DNA of 64,000 bases from Corylus avellana (lineage: Eukaryota > Streptophyta > Magnoliopsida > Fagales > Betulaceae). Under the pieces are notes generated by a model. That model was not told the DNA's origin, did not search any database, and saw nothing but the letters and a program-made list of their open reading frames with translations. The position numbers and the translations under genes are program-made. The DNA lies in contig NC_081547.1 in assembly GCF_901000735.1 (NCBI RefSeq), positions 15,766,397 to 15,830,396 on the forward strand. Reading direction: 5' to 3'. Positions 54,506-64,000 of this stretch are shown here, in pieces (positions within the stretch are counted from its first letter, which is position 1; each line of letters begins with the position of its first letter).

Positions 54506-57500
54506 ATGGGTTCCAGATTCCCATCTCATAAGCTAAGCAATGGCCTTTATGTATCAGGGCGGCCAGAGCAGCCAAAGGAAAAAACTCCAACCATGAGCTC
54601 TGCCGCCATGCCGTATACTGGTGGAGATATCAAGAAGTCGGGGGAACTTGGAAAAATGTTTGATATCCCTGTCGATGGTTCTAAATCTAGGAAATCTGGA
54701 CCTATGACTGGTGCTCCTTCAAGGACTGGATCTGTTGGAGGCTCTGCTACGCATTCAGGACCAATGCCTAATACTGCATCACGGGCTGGCTATACCACTT
54801 CAGGCCATGTATCTTCCGGAAGCATGTCTGGTTCAGCTTCATTAAAGAAATCGAATTCTGGGCCACTAAATAAGCATGGTGAGCCTTTGAAGAAGTCATC
54901 TGGTCCTCAATCTGGTGGTGTAGCACCAACAGGCCGCCAAAACTCTGGGCCTCTTCCTCCTGTGCTCCCTACAACAGGTCTCATTACATCTGGGCCCATT
55001 TCTTCAGGCCCTTTAAATTCTTCTGGAGCCCCTAGGAAGGTATCTGGTACTTTTGAATCTATGGGATCGAGGAAAGTACAAGGTTCCTCCATTGTTCACA
55101 ATCAGGCTGTCACTATTCTTACCCAAGATGATGACTTTTCCTTCAAGAAGAACTTTCCTAAGTTAGTGTTGTGGTCACTAATTCTACTTTTCGTGATGGG
55201 GTTCATTGCTGGTGGTTTTATTCTTGGAGCAGTCCACAATGCCATTCTCCTCATTGTGGTTGTGGTTCTTTTCGGTGCAGTTGCTGCATTATTCATCTGG
55301 AATACTTTTTGGGTGAGAAGAGCTATTATTGATTACATTGCTCGTTATCCTGATTCAGAGCTTAGAACTGCAAAGAATGGGCAATATGTTAAGGTCTCTG
55401 GGGTATGTAGTTTCCCTTGATTTTGTAGTTTATATTTCTAATTGATGGCGCAGTGGTAATTGATATATATAATTTTATAAATTCTAACTTTGTCTCATAT
55501 CTTTCCTTTCTCCAAGTCCTTTTTGGTGATGTATTTTGGGCTTGCATAACTGAATTTTGTGACTTAATATAGGTCATAATTCTGGATTTGAGATATAATG
55601 GGGTAACATAAACCCATGAGATTTGAAATGCAGAAACGAGATATATAAACTAAAACCTTAGGAATTTTGTGACTTAATATAGGTCATAATTCTGGATTTG
55701 AGATATAATGGAGTAACATAAACCCATGAGATTTGAAATGCAGGAATGAGATATATAAGCTAAAACCTTAGAATCCTTTTCTTTTGTGATTTTTCCATAT
55801 ACTTCTGAGGTGATGTGTTTTGAATAGATACTTATAGCAAATAAAAATCTAGAATTAATGGATGTATTTGTTGATAGATATTGCTTAGTAAAGGAAAGCT
55901 ATTTCTATATGGCATACGTATCTCATTTGTGTGTGGGAAGAAAGCAAAAGGGGGAGTTTACAAGATAAAGGATTATTTCGTTTCTGATAGTCATTTATTT
56001 TCACTGGTTAATAGGAGTATACTCTGGATCAGACAGTGTGTGTTTAAAGAATACTGTATCTAGTTTTTTTTTTTTTTTTTACACTTATAAAAAAAAAGGA
56101 TTGAAGGCTTGGCTGGTTTTACTTTTGTTCATTTTTCCCCACATATGCTCAAATGACATTCATCATTTTTGATTGTTCTTTTTGAAGGTGGTCACCTGTG
56201 GTAATGTGCCCCTCGAATCATCCTTCCAAAATATTCCTAGATGTGTATATACTTCTACAAGTTTATTTGAGTATCGAGGATGGGATTCAAAAGCTGCCAA
56301 CCCTTCACACCGTCATTTTACTTGGGGGCTCAGATCGTTGGAAGTGAGTAACTGAAATATTGGCATGATAGTTTTTTTGTGGATATTTAAAGTTTTATTT
56401 TCTGCTGCTTCCTGGTGTAAAGCTTTTCCTTCTTTCTGGGGTGTTGGGTGGCTGGGTCTGAAGGGTTGGGGGGTTAACTGTGTTGGAGGTTATAAGAAAT
56501 GGAAAATTTTTGCTCTAATTTTAAATTTTCAAAGGTTTAAGGACTTTTGTAGGCATAATCATTCCTCGTGCACTTGGTGAGTTATGAACATACATGGGTG
56601 GCTTCCTTTTTATTTGGTAGACGTACTGTAGAACCTATTCCATGGCACTTATCCTAGATAGCCAATTCACTCTTTGTTGCTTCCAATGTTTCATTTGTTG
56701 ATGCAATATTTTTGGGCTGCTTCCTTTGCTTGTTCTAAATATCCAGTTGTTCTGAGGGGCCCTTTGGTAAAATATTCTTGGCCTTTAGATTTTACACGAT
56801 GACCAGTGTCTTAATCTGACAGAGGCGAGTGGTTGACTTCTACATCTCCGATTTCCAGTCTGGGTTGAGAGCGTTGGTAAAGACTGGCTATGGAGCAAGG
56901 GTGACTCCTTATGTTGACGACTCAATTGTCATCGATGTTAATCCTCAGAATGAAGAATTGTCCCAAGAGTTAATCAGGTGGCTGGGTGAGAGGAAGCTCT
57001 CAAGAGACGATCGCATAATGCGGTTGAAAGAAGGGTATAAGCTCTCTTTTTATTGAAAGAGTTAGAGTTCGCCTTAATTGTATGTTTGTTCGCATGATTA
57101 CTGCTAATCTTTTTTGGGTGGGGAAGCTGTTTACATTAATTTTATATTCTGCATCTGGGTACAGGGATTAATGTATAGGAAATAAACAATATTAAGCAAA
57201 AGAAAGATATTTAACCAATATATCGAAGCTTTGAAATTGTCAGTTCATCATATATTAACAAAAATTAAGATATATTTCTGTTTCTCTATTTGATGGTGAG
57301 TTCAAATGCAAAGTTTAGTGGAGTTTTTGGTTATTAAGGTAAGTTGTTGTTGTTGTTGTTACATTGCTGTACATGTAGGTATATCAAAGAAGGAAGCACA
57401 GTTAGCGTAATGGGAGTTGTTCAGAGAAATGACAATGTGCTCATGATTGTCCCTCCACCGGACCCATTCACAACGGGATGCCAATGGCCAAAATGTATTT

Positions 57501-57565
57501 TCCCTGCTACCCTCCATGGTGTTGTTTTAAGGTGTGCTATGAACAATGATGTCATACCAGTTTAG
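54506..57565 (+). CDS. SHOU4/SHOU4-LIKE family membrane protein, paralogue 2
   Basis: Four coding exons: 54506-55402, 56188-56343, 56823-57034 and 57379-57565, giving 483 residues. Exons 2 and 3 are exactly as long as in paralogue 1 (156 and 212 bp). The start MGSRFPSHKLSNGLYVSGRP is preceded by a leader exon from 54426. The layout is the same: an 'SGP'-rich N-terminal half, two membrane segments ('LVLWSLILLFVMGFIAGG', 'ILLIVVVVLFGAVAALFIW'), then 'VVTCGNVPLESSF', 'VTPYVDDSIVIDVN' and 'VMGVVQRNDNVLMIVPPPDP'. The C-terminus differs ('MNNDVIPV' against 'TSKIDVIPV'). It is a tandem duplicate in the same orientation, ~8.5 kb downstream of paralogue 1. A cellulose-synthase trafficking role is inferred from the Arabidopsis family. 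Confidence 0.93.
55552..55790. repeat. 120 bp tandem duplication in intron 1 of gene 2
   Basis: 'gaattttgtgacttaatata' begins at 55552 and at 55672; the units are almost identical. Confidence 0.85.
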
Positions 57566-58187
57566 CTGCTGTAAATTTCTTCTTTCTTTTTTCTTTTTTC
57601 TCTATTAATTTCTTCAGATGGTGTATAGTTTTTTTTTTTTTTTTTTTAAGGGTTGAGATCTTTTTTACTTGTTTGAGCAGATTGAGGGTTATGTTAAATA
57701 GAAGGGAAATATTCTATTGTCTCTATACAGAACTGACATCCATTATTTTTTAGGGATTTTGCTGTTAAATGATGCAGATTGACTTGTCATTGTGTGTTTC
57801 CTTTAAAAAAAATGAGAGAGAGAGAGAGACTTGTGATGTAAAAATAACTCGTTCATAACTTTATTTTATTTTTAATTTCTAGATTTTAGCTTTTATATAT
57901 TTTATATATTCATATATTTAATTTTAAAAAAAAAATTCTGAGTGACACGTGTCAAAGTATGACACTAAAAGAATTTGAACTAATTTTACTTTTTTTTTTC
58001 TTTATTTTATTCCTTTGGTTATTAAATTTGAATATGAACTTCTTAGGACTCCCATTTTTCACTTCATTTCTTTCGTTAAAACTTGTTTATATGGCTAAAC
58101 AGTTTGCCTTGTCAGATGTGCCGTGTATAAAAATAATTTTAAGTTATATTCAAACAAAAATTATAAATATTAAGAAAAAAACTCGAA
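57566..58187 (+). other. 3' UTR and downstream of SHOU4-like gene 2
   Basis: T-rich DNA with a T18 tract at 57630-57648 and a GA run near 57812. After 57930 it becomes repeat-like ('gtgacacgtgtcaaa'). Confidence 0.45.
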
Positions 58188-59762
58188 ATTCGTATGGGTG
58201 GTTGGACCACCCTCGTAAAGGGTGGCTCTAAGGGGTCGTCGAGCCACCCGTGGAGAACTTTGAGGGTTGCTTAGCCATCTCGGAAGTCCCAATATAAGGG
58301 AAAAAGTACACTTTACTCCCTAAAATTTGAGCTAATTTTCAATTCGATCTTCAATATTTTAATTTTGACAGTACATCCCACCAAAGTTTAGATTTTTTTT
58401 CAATTCAACTTGCCTGCTAGTCACAGCCGATTTTTTTTCAATTCAACTTGCCTGCTAGTCACAGCCGAATCGCACAACGACGTCGTTTGCTGACTTTATC
58501 ATCAGCTTCCACTGGTGGGCAAATGGTTTAGCAATGCTGCTAAACCTCTTCTATCAAAGACATTAGACCAAGGAAGCAGAAGAGTTTGAATGAGGCCATA
58601 GAAATGCACACATTCCAACTTCCACTCGGGCATGTCCACGTATTCCTTCTTGAGTAGTGAAGGGGCATATGAAAGAAGCTAAAAAAACCCTTCTTTTTTC
58701 TTGGAGTTCAAACCACGCTCATTTCGAACACTCTCATTTCTTAGCAATCTTATCAGAAGCCCGTTCCTTCAGATTATCATTAATCAAACCAACTTCCCGC
58801 ACTTCCCTTTCTTGATCTTCACCTTTCCTAAAATACTCTGTTCGACTCTGTTTTCCATTGCTGCAACAGAGCTCCAACTCAACATCATCACCCTACCTAG
58901 AGCTTCTTCTTCCTCAAAACCTCCTTCAAACAACTTTCTAACTTACCACATCTAACACCACCATATTTTCCTTCTCCCACGCCCCCAATAAATCACTAAC
59001 CGAAATTTCCAGCCAGAATATTGCAACTGCTCCCCTTGTGCAAGAAAGGAAAGAATCTAGTACAATAGCATAAGGAAAGTCTTGCTGCTGGATTCTTCCT
59101 CGCCGCTGCCGACAATGACGAAACCCAATGACTGTCCCTAGTTGGTTTATAACGACGCCTTACCGTCGAGCCTTGGCGGTGGCGAGCAAGCTGAGGCAGC
59201 TCGTCGGCGTGTGGATGGAAGAAGGGGATTTGTTTTTTTTTTTTTAAATCCTCACTCAGTCACTCTTGTTTTTTTTTTTTTTTTTTTAAATGACGTGGTG
59301 AGGATCCGATTTGTCTTGTCTAGCCCGCACCACAACGTGCGTAAACTGTGCTAAGGACGAAGATCTGATGAGCAATCCTAGCCTTCCACTTGGCAGAAAG
59401 CTGCCCATACAATTCTCTTAAAATAAATTCTGGGAGGAAGACGTGGACTTGGGGGCATTTTGGGGAATACATCAACATAAGTGATCAAGTGCCTGTCATG
59501 TGATCACATTTCTGTCAGAGAAGACAATAGTGACTAACGGATAAGTGAATTGAAAAAATTTTAAACTTTGGTGAAGTGCATTATAAAAATTAAAATATTA
59601 GGGGTCGAATTGAAAATCGGCTTAAACTTTAAGGAGGTAAAGTGTATTTTTTCCCCCATATAGCAAAATTCCTCCAAGGGTGGTTAGAGCCACGCCCCAA
59701 CATACTTTGGGGGTGGTTCAGACCCTTTAGCTACCTCCAAAGTTTCTCTAGAGTGGCTTGGA
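58188..59762. mobile_element. GGTGGC-core element split by a nested MULE-like element
   Basis: GGTGGC palindromes at 58196-58290 ('gggtggttggaccaccc', 'gtcgtcgagccacccg') continue at 59680-59760 ('gggtggttagagccacgcc', 'gggggtggttcagaccc'), on either side of the element at 58297-59653. The outer element's ends are not defined. Confidence 0.5.
58297..59653. mobile_element. MULE-like element with unidentified unique core
   Basis: TIRs of ~150 bp: 'agggaaaaagtacactttac', 'ttttcaattcgatcttcaat', 'caccaaagttta' on the left; complements 'aaactttggtg', 'gtcgaattgaaaat', 'gtaaagtgtattttttccc' on the right. Flanks CCCAATATA and CCCCATATA are a near-perfect 9 bp duplication. A 38 bp tandem repeat lies at 58390-58465. 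The core (58480-59480) is gene-like in composition, with a Ser/Pro/Phe-rich frame at 58701-58955 and a GC-rich segment at 59090-59220, but I cannot name the source. Confidence 0.7.
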
Positions 59763-59763
59763 C

Positions 59764-59883
59764 TAGGGGTGAAAATGCGGATCCAAATGCTGTTATTAGT
59801 AATATTCGCATCCACAAAATGCGAATAATGATTTTTGATATTTGTATCTGCATTCGCATCATGCAATGATAATCCGTATCCGT
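59764..59883. mobile_element. hAT-like fragment
   Basis: Starts 'taggggtgaaaatgcgga' and repeats 'attcgcatc' motifs. It is cut off where TGTAACGCC begins. Confidence 0.4.
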
Positions 59884-60440
59884 TGTAACGCCTCCAAATC
59901 TAGTCTCAACTAGTTTGGTAGGATTATTGGCAATTATCCTAATTCAGCTAGCTAGTAGCTAACTGGGAAACTGCCCCTCTCTAGCACAATCAAAGTAAAT
60001 GCATAAGAAGGTGAAATTAATAAATATGAGGAGCCTAAAATCATAACATAAGCATGTATTATCATCAAGCAAAGACAATGAGTTACTATTCGAAATATAG
60101 ATAATCTAGTCAAACCTGATTACACAAGGTAGGTCTCTGAGTTATCTTAACAACATGATGTGGCAATTGTGCCACTGTCCTCTTCGCAAAAAAATGTTTC
60201 CTACAATTTGTAATAACTGCGTAAGTCTAACGATATAGTAAGTAAATCTCGCAGTTGAGTATGAAATAAGTCAGTTATTAATAACAGAAATAAAATGTGA
60301 ATTTTCGAGTAAGAAATTCAATGAGGTGTTGTCTTTGTTATTACACTATAAAAGTATAGTTTTTTTTTTTTAATTATTTTTATTTATTTTATTTTGATAA
60401 TGAATAGGTGTAATTCCTATAAAATTTTAATGCAGAAAAA

Positions 60441-60854
60441 TTAATGCTTTCATAGGTCGTAGCTATCATGTATGATCTATCCGAAATATTATATATTTTC
60501 AGCAGGATTGGCGCTGTCCCGAGGGACCTGTATACAATGCCGATGCCCAGACCATTGTACGCTATCGTCCATAATTAGCAACCCAACTGAGTCCGACCTC
60601 AGGTGGTCCATACTATTAATAATGTACGTCTTACAGTAACTTGCCAATTAATGCTTTCATAGGTCGTAGCTATCATGTATGATCTATCCGAAATATTATA
60701 TATTTTCAGCAGGATTGGCGCTGTCCCGAGGGACCTGTATACAATGCCGATGCCCAGACCATTGTACGCTATCGTCCATAATTAGCAACCCAACTGAGTC
60801 CGACCTCAGGTGGTCCATACTATTAATAATGTACGTCTTACAGTAACTTGCCAA
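60441..60854. repeat. Exact 207 bp tandem duplication
   Basis: Units at 60441-60647 and 60648-60854 appear identical base for base, from 'ttaatgctttcataggtcg' to 'cagtaacttgccaa'. Confidence 0.9.
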
Positions 60855-60945
60855 TCAAACATAATGCGCCGGTCACAAAACAACTATTGGATCTAAGGTC
60901 CATATAACACATCCGTACACATTTGATCATAGAATCAATTATATA

Positions 60946-61743
60946 GGGTTAAATACTTTTTTGCCCCATGTGATTTAACAACTTTATTTTTTGCCCATTC
61001 AGTTTTGTTTTGTATCACAGATGGTACCTCAATAATGGCTAAAGACGGAGATAGCGTCTCTGTCTAACTTCCGTCCAAAATTTGACGGAAAGCTACATCA
61101 GCACTCCTAAAAACATGACACGTGTCCATATACGTAATTAAAAATTAAAATTAAAATTAAAATGGTTAAAAACACTTAGATTTTTTTTTTTTTTTTTCAA
61201 TGCCACCCCGGCCAGTTTGGGGGTGGCTGAACCACCCCAATTTTGCATTTGGGGTATCAATGATTTCTACCGGAAACTCCCTCCTTAAATTGGACAAATG
61301 CCACTTGTAGTCCTCGACATCTCCAGGAACAATTTCTCAGGTGAAATTCCTAAGGAAATCGGTGATATTAAATGCTTGTAGAATCTGGATTTGTCTTGGA
61401 ACAACTGTTCCCTGTGAGCTTGGACTCCTTAACTGAGCTGAGCAAGTTCAATATCTCATACAATCCATTTATCTCTGGCACAATTTGCGCAATTGGGCAA
61501 TTTGCAACGTTTGAGAAGGATTCCTATCTCGGCAATCTCTTGTTGCAACTTCCAAAGTTCATTGACAACTCTATAGATGATTCCCCTAAGAGAATAGATC
61601 AGAAGCCCAAAAGACCTACAAAATTGGCTGCATTCTTTGCGTTCCTGGCTATGATTCTAGCTTACGGAGGTACCATCTCTGTCTTTAATCATTATTAAGG
61701 TACTATTTGTGATACAAAACGAAACCGATGGGGTAAAAAATAA
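60946..61743. mobile_element. Pack-MULE with LRR receptor kinase gene fragment
   Basis: The left tip GGGTTAAATACTTTTTTG shares GGGTTAAATACT with the 9.2 kb MULE. TIR parts 'ttttgttttgtatcacagat' and 'ggtacctcaataatggctaa' pair with the right-hand 'gtactatttgtgatacaaaa'; the right tip is decayed. AATTATATA flanks both sides (60937-60945, 61744-61752). A GGTGGC palindrome ('gggggtggctgaaccaccc') precedes the captured host sequence. Confidence 0.85.
61300..61695 (+). pseudogene. Captured LRR receptor-like kinase fragment (At1g74360 type)
   Basis: Reading through two breaks gives 'LDISRNNFSGEIPKEIGDIK', 'NLDLSWNN' and 'SLDSLTELSKFNISYNPFIS', then 'GQFATFEKDSYLGNLLLQLP' and the start of a membrane segment ('KLAAFFAFLAMILAYGG'). 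This is the last LRRs, juxtamembrane region and membrane entry of a plant LRR receptor kinase; 'ELSKFNISYNPFISG' and the 'FDKDSFLGNPLL' equivalent recall At1g74360. A TAG at 61378-61380 and a small deletion near 61410 interrupt it. No kinase domain. It is most likely a non-functional capture. Confidence 0.8.
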
Positions 61744-62218
61744 AATTATATATAGTAAGGCAATGGTTATTATACCGCACGTACCCGTGTACCATGTCAT
61801 ATGATGCATATTATTAATCAATAATTAAGACAATAATCAAGTTGAAGTATGCTCATATCATACGCATGCTAAGTCAACTAACATATCACACGTTTTAAGG
61901 AAAGAAGTCGTAAGTATTTACTTACCTCGTACTCTCGCTTGAGTCCTCTAACATCCCGAATTCCTGCTATAACGAAACATGACTATCGTTATATACATGC
62001 AGTACTAGATGATTTACTAAAGACACATAAGGTCCTAATCGAATACGTCTAGCTCAAAGGTCACAAAACCCTACTTCTACACATTCTAGGTAGCAACATT
62101 CTGTCCAAGGAGCGAATGTTCGAGCTCGGGGGCGAACGTTCGGTCAGAATAGGAAGAGAACGTTCGGGTAGAGGCCGAAATGTATGCTTGGGCTTCTATT
62201 CTCAAGTCACCGTGTTAC

Positions 62219-62504
62219 AAACTACACCCTAGGCTCTAGACAACTTCACGCAAACATAGTGAAACACGATATTATAAAAACTAAGGAAAACAATGAGTGC
62301 TTCTAAAACATTTGAAAATCTATTTTTCAAAATTAAATCGGTAACATTACATAACGATGTGTTTTGATCCTACGTGTCATATGTAATCTAAATTATCACT
62401 TCACAAAACAGTGCATGTCAATAAACAAAACAGTGTGTATTGGGTTGAATGGATAGACATTACTAAATTGGGAGGAAATGTAATGAAAAGATTTAGGGTA
62501 AATA
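62219..62504. other. No gene recognised
   Basis: AT-rich repeat-like DNA without a clear feature. Confidence 0.4.
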
Positions 62505-62750
62505 TATCATAAGTCCCTAAGTCAACGTGCCAAAATTAAGTAGTCCCTAAGTTTTTTTTTTTTTTTTTTTCGAAAATTTACTCCCTGGGTCAATCGAAAT
62601 ACCAATAAAATCCCTACCGTTAAAATTTTTTAACCCCGTTAGTCCCAATCAAAACACATCGTTTTGCCACGTCAGCATATTAATTTTTTTTTTATTAACT
62701 TAATTTAAAAATTAAATCTAAAATTTTTTAAAAAAATTTTAGAGAGAGAG
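62505..62750. mobile_element. Half of a MULE-like element (27.0 kb family)
   Basis: 'agtccctaagtcaacgtgcc', 'ctccctgggtcaatcgaaa', 'tccctaccgtta' and 'ccacgtcagcatattaattt' repeat the left half of the 27003-27719 element. The GGTGGC core and right half are missing. Confidence 0.65.
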
Positions 62751-63603
62751 AGAGTGTCGGCGTTCTGATTCCTAACACCGCGTCTCACTTCCTTCCAAGC
62801 TACTTCTCATCTCAATCTCTCTGTTCCCATTTCTTTCTACCTTATTTATCGTTATTACTTATTATTAATATTTGTTCTCTCCAGAATATATACAAACATT
62901 CTGAAACCTTCAATTCCCGTTTATTATTTGTGTGTTTGAGTTTGAAATATATATGTAACAAGGGAGAAAAGGAACAGTGCCGGAAAGAAGAGAGAGGGGT
63001 CTGGAATACGCCCAGACCCGGGTCCCTTATGACTCTGCTGAATCTCGACTGGCTTATTTGTTTTTGTGTAAGGAGAAGAGGCCAGAGAGAGGCCAGAAAG
63101 AAATTCATGTGGTGGATGTGTTTTTTCCTTCCCTTTGATCTACAAAAGAATCAGATCAAAAACCTGAAAAAACAAAAATCTTCGGCAGCAGAAATCAAAC
63201 ACAAATGAAAATGAAACCAACTGCATAACTCTCCAGCCATAGCCAACATAAGAAAAAAGTCCAAAGATACATTAGCCTCTCTTGGGATAAACCCTTTCCC
63301 AAGATTCAGATCCAACTCCAAATCTTGCCCTCTTTGGCTCACCTCCAAAAAACCCTAGAACTTCAAAATGTTTAAAGATGCTCTTGATAAAGCTTGGAGC
63401 TCGTGGGCAATTGAATCAAACATGAATTCACACACCATAGTGAGCAATCTTCTGAAACTGATTCAGTCTCATCCACATAACCATCCTTACCTAGAAAATT
63501 TGCTTTTGAGCCAACTATCTCTCCCTTCTCGGAAATCCCATCTTCAGCGAATGTGTTCTGTTCTGCTTTCTCTAAGGCATTTTAAATACCAAAGCTGTTG
63601 GGG
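62751..63603 (+). other. Possible leader and truncated gene start, unrecognised
   Basis: Leader-like C/T- and A-rich DNA precedes an ATG at 63368 that opens 79 codons ('MFKDALDKAWSSWAIESNMN', 'LLKLIQSHPHNHPYLENLLL') before TAG at 63605. The minus strand of 63348-63151 has 'DLELDLNLGKGF', which contains an LxLxL (EAR-like) motif. I recognise no family in either; a truncated gene copy is possible. Confidence 0.25.
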
Positions 63604-64000
63604 CTAGGCCTGGGTATCGATCAAAACGGTCCAGTTTTGGCTCTTATCGGTTATTAACCGATAATTTTCGGTTAAACGATTTATTAACCGATACCGAACC
63701 AATAAGAGTTTTAACTGAAATTATCGGTTATAACGGTACACGGTTAAACGGTTCGGTTAAACCGGTTAACCAATTTAACAGTGGGCTATTTTGTTGGGTC
63801 AAAAATGAGTTTTTTTGACTTTTGAGAGCCCAAATACTTTTTGTTGGGCTAAAATAACTTATTAAAAATGAGTTGTTTTAGGGTCCAAATACTTTTTGTT
63901 GGGACCCAAATATTTTTTTTTTGGGCTAAAAATTGAAGCTGTTTTATATTGATCCACCACAACTTTTTTTATTTTTTTATTTTTTATATATATATTATAA
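63604..64000. mobile_element. hAT-like MITE, right end outside window
   Basis: Starts 'ggctaggcctgggtatcga' and is rich in 'ggttaaccg' and 'aaccgata' motifs, like the element at 32330-32913. Confidence 0.45.

Larger units (their letters stand above)
59884..62218. mobile_element. LTR-like repeat (TGTAACGCC start), interrupted by Pack-MULE
   Basis: Begins TGTAACGCCTCC. The parts at 60480-60940 and 61755-62180 match the 30.3-31.7 kb repeat in order ('gcgctgtcccgaggga', 'tgtaccatg', 'ttacctcgtactctcgc'). The element at 60946-61743 interrupts it. The right end is uncertain ('gtgttaca' at 62210). No polyprotein is present. Confidence 0.5.

Overview
This is nuclear DNA from a flowering plant, most likely a woody eudicot. 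It is AT-rich, its genes are split by GT-AG introns, and it is packed with LINEs, Mutator-like elements (MULEs), hAT-like and Tourist-like MITEs, LTR elements and one tRNA-type SINE. Assignment to a particular order is not possible from this sequence; the abundance of degenerate L1-type LINEs is typical of many tree genomes.

Host genes. (1) A RING-CH (RINGv, MARCH-like) membrane E3 ubiquitin ligase lies on the minus strand: three exons at 5559-4668, a fourth at 563-461 after a 4.1 kb intron, and the 3' end beyond the left edge. Its long introns hold a hAT-like element, a LINE with an inverted 5' part and a near full-length LINE. (2) Two tandem paralogues of the plant SHOU4/SHOU4-LIKE family (At1g78880/At1g16860 type, linked to cellulose synthase trafficking) lie on the plus strand, with coding exons at 43965-46027 and 54506-57565. 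Both have identical exon architecture, a long 5'-UTR intron and a conserved leader block.

Mobile DNA by region. 6.2-11.36 kb: a decayed LINE with ORF1-like, endonuclease, reverse transcriptase and zf-RVT segments. 12.3-15.1 kb: a small non-autonomous LTR retrotransposon between two copies of a duplicated host segment. 15.34-24.56 kb: a 9.2 kb MULE with about 810 bp terminal inverted repeats, a perfect 9 bp target duplication, and two convergent genes. One is a MuDR-type transposase (minus). The other is a GRF zinc-finger/coiled-coil/tail-membrane protein (plus), in the place that mudrB occupies in maize MuDR. Both are broken. The other copy of the duplication preserves the empty site. 24.6-40.3 kb: gene-free, with a tandem LTR array, several non-autonomous MULE-like elements with GGTGGC-rich cores, hAT and Tourist-like MITEs, a SINE with a perfect 16 bp target duplication, and a poly(A)-ended retroposon-like unit. 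46-52 kb, between the SHOU4 paralogues: a MULE-like element carrying a mitovirus-like RdRp fragment, a laccase exon fragment and two MITEs. 57.9-64 kb: nested MULE-like elements, including a Pack-MULE carrying a piece of an LRR receptor kinase gene (At1g74360 type), inside an LTR-like repeat.

The most notable themes are the convergent two-gene MULE with a GRF zinc-finger partner, the viral and host gene fragments held inside MULE-like elements, and the recurrence of one GGTGGC-rich palindromic core in otherwise different TIR elements. All exon boundaries and family names were read by eye from splice signals, motifs and remembered family features. No searches were run.
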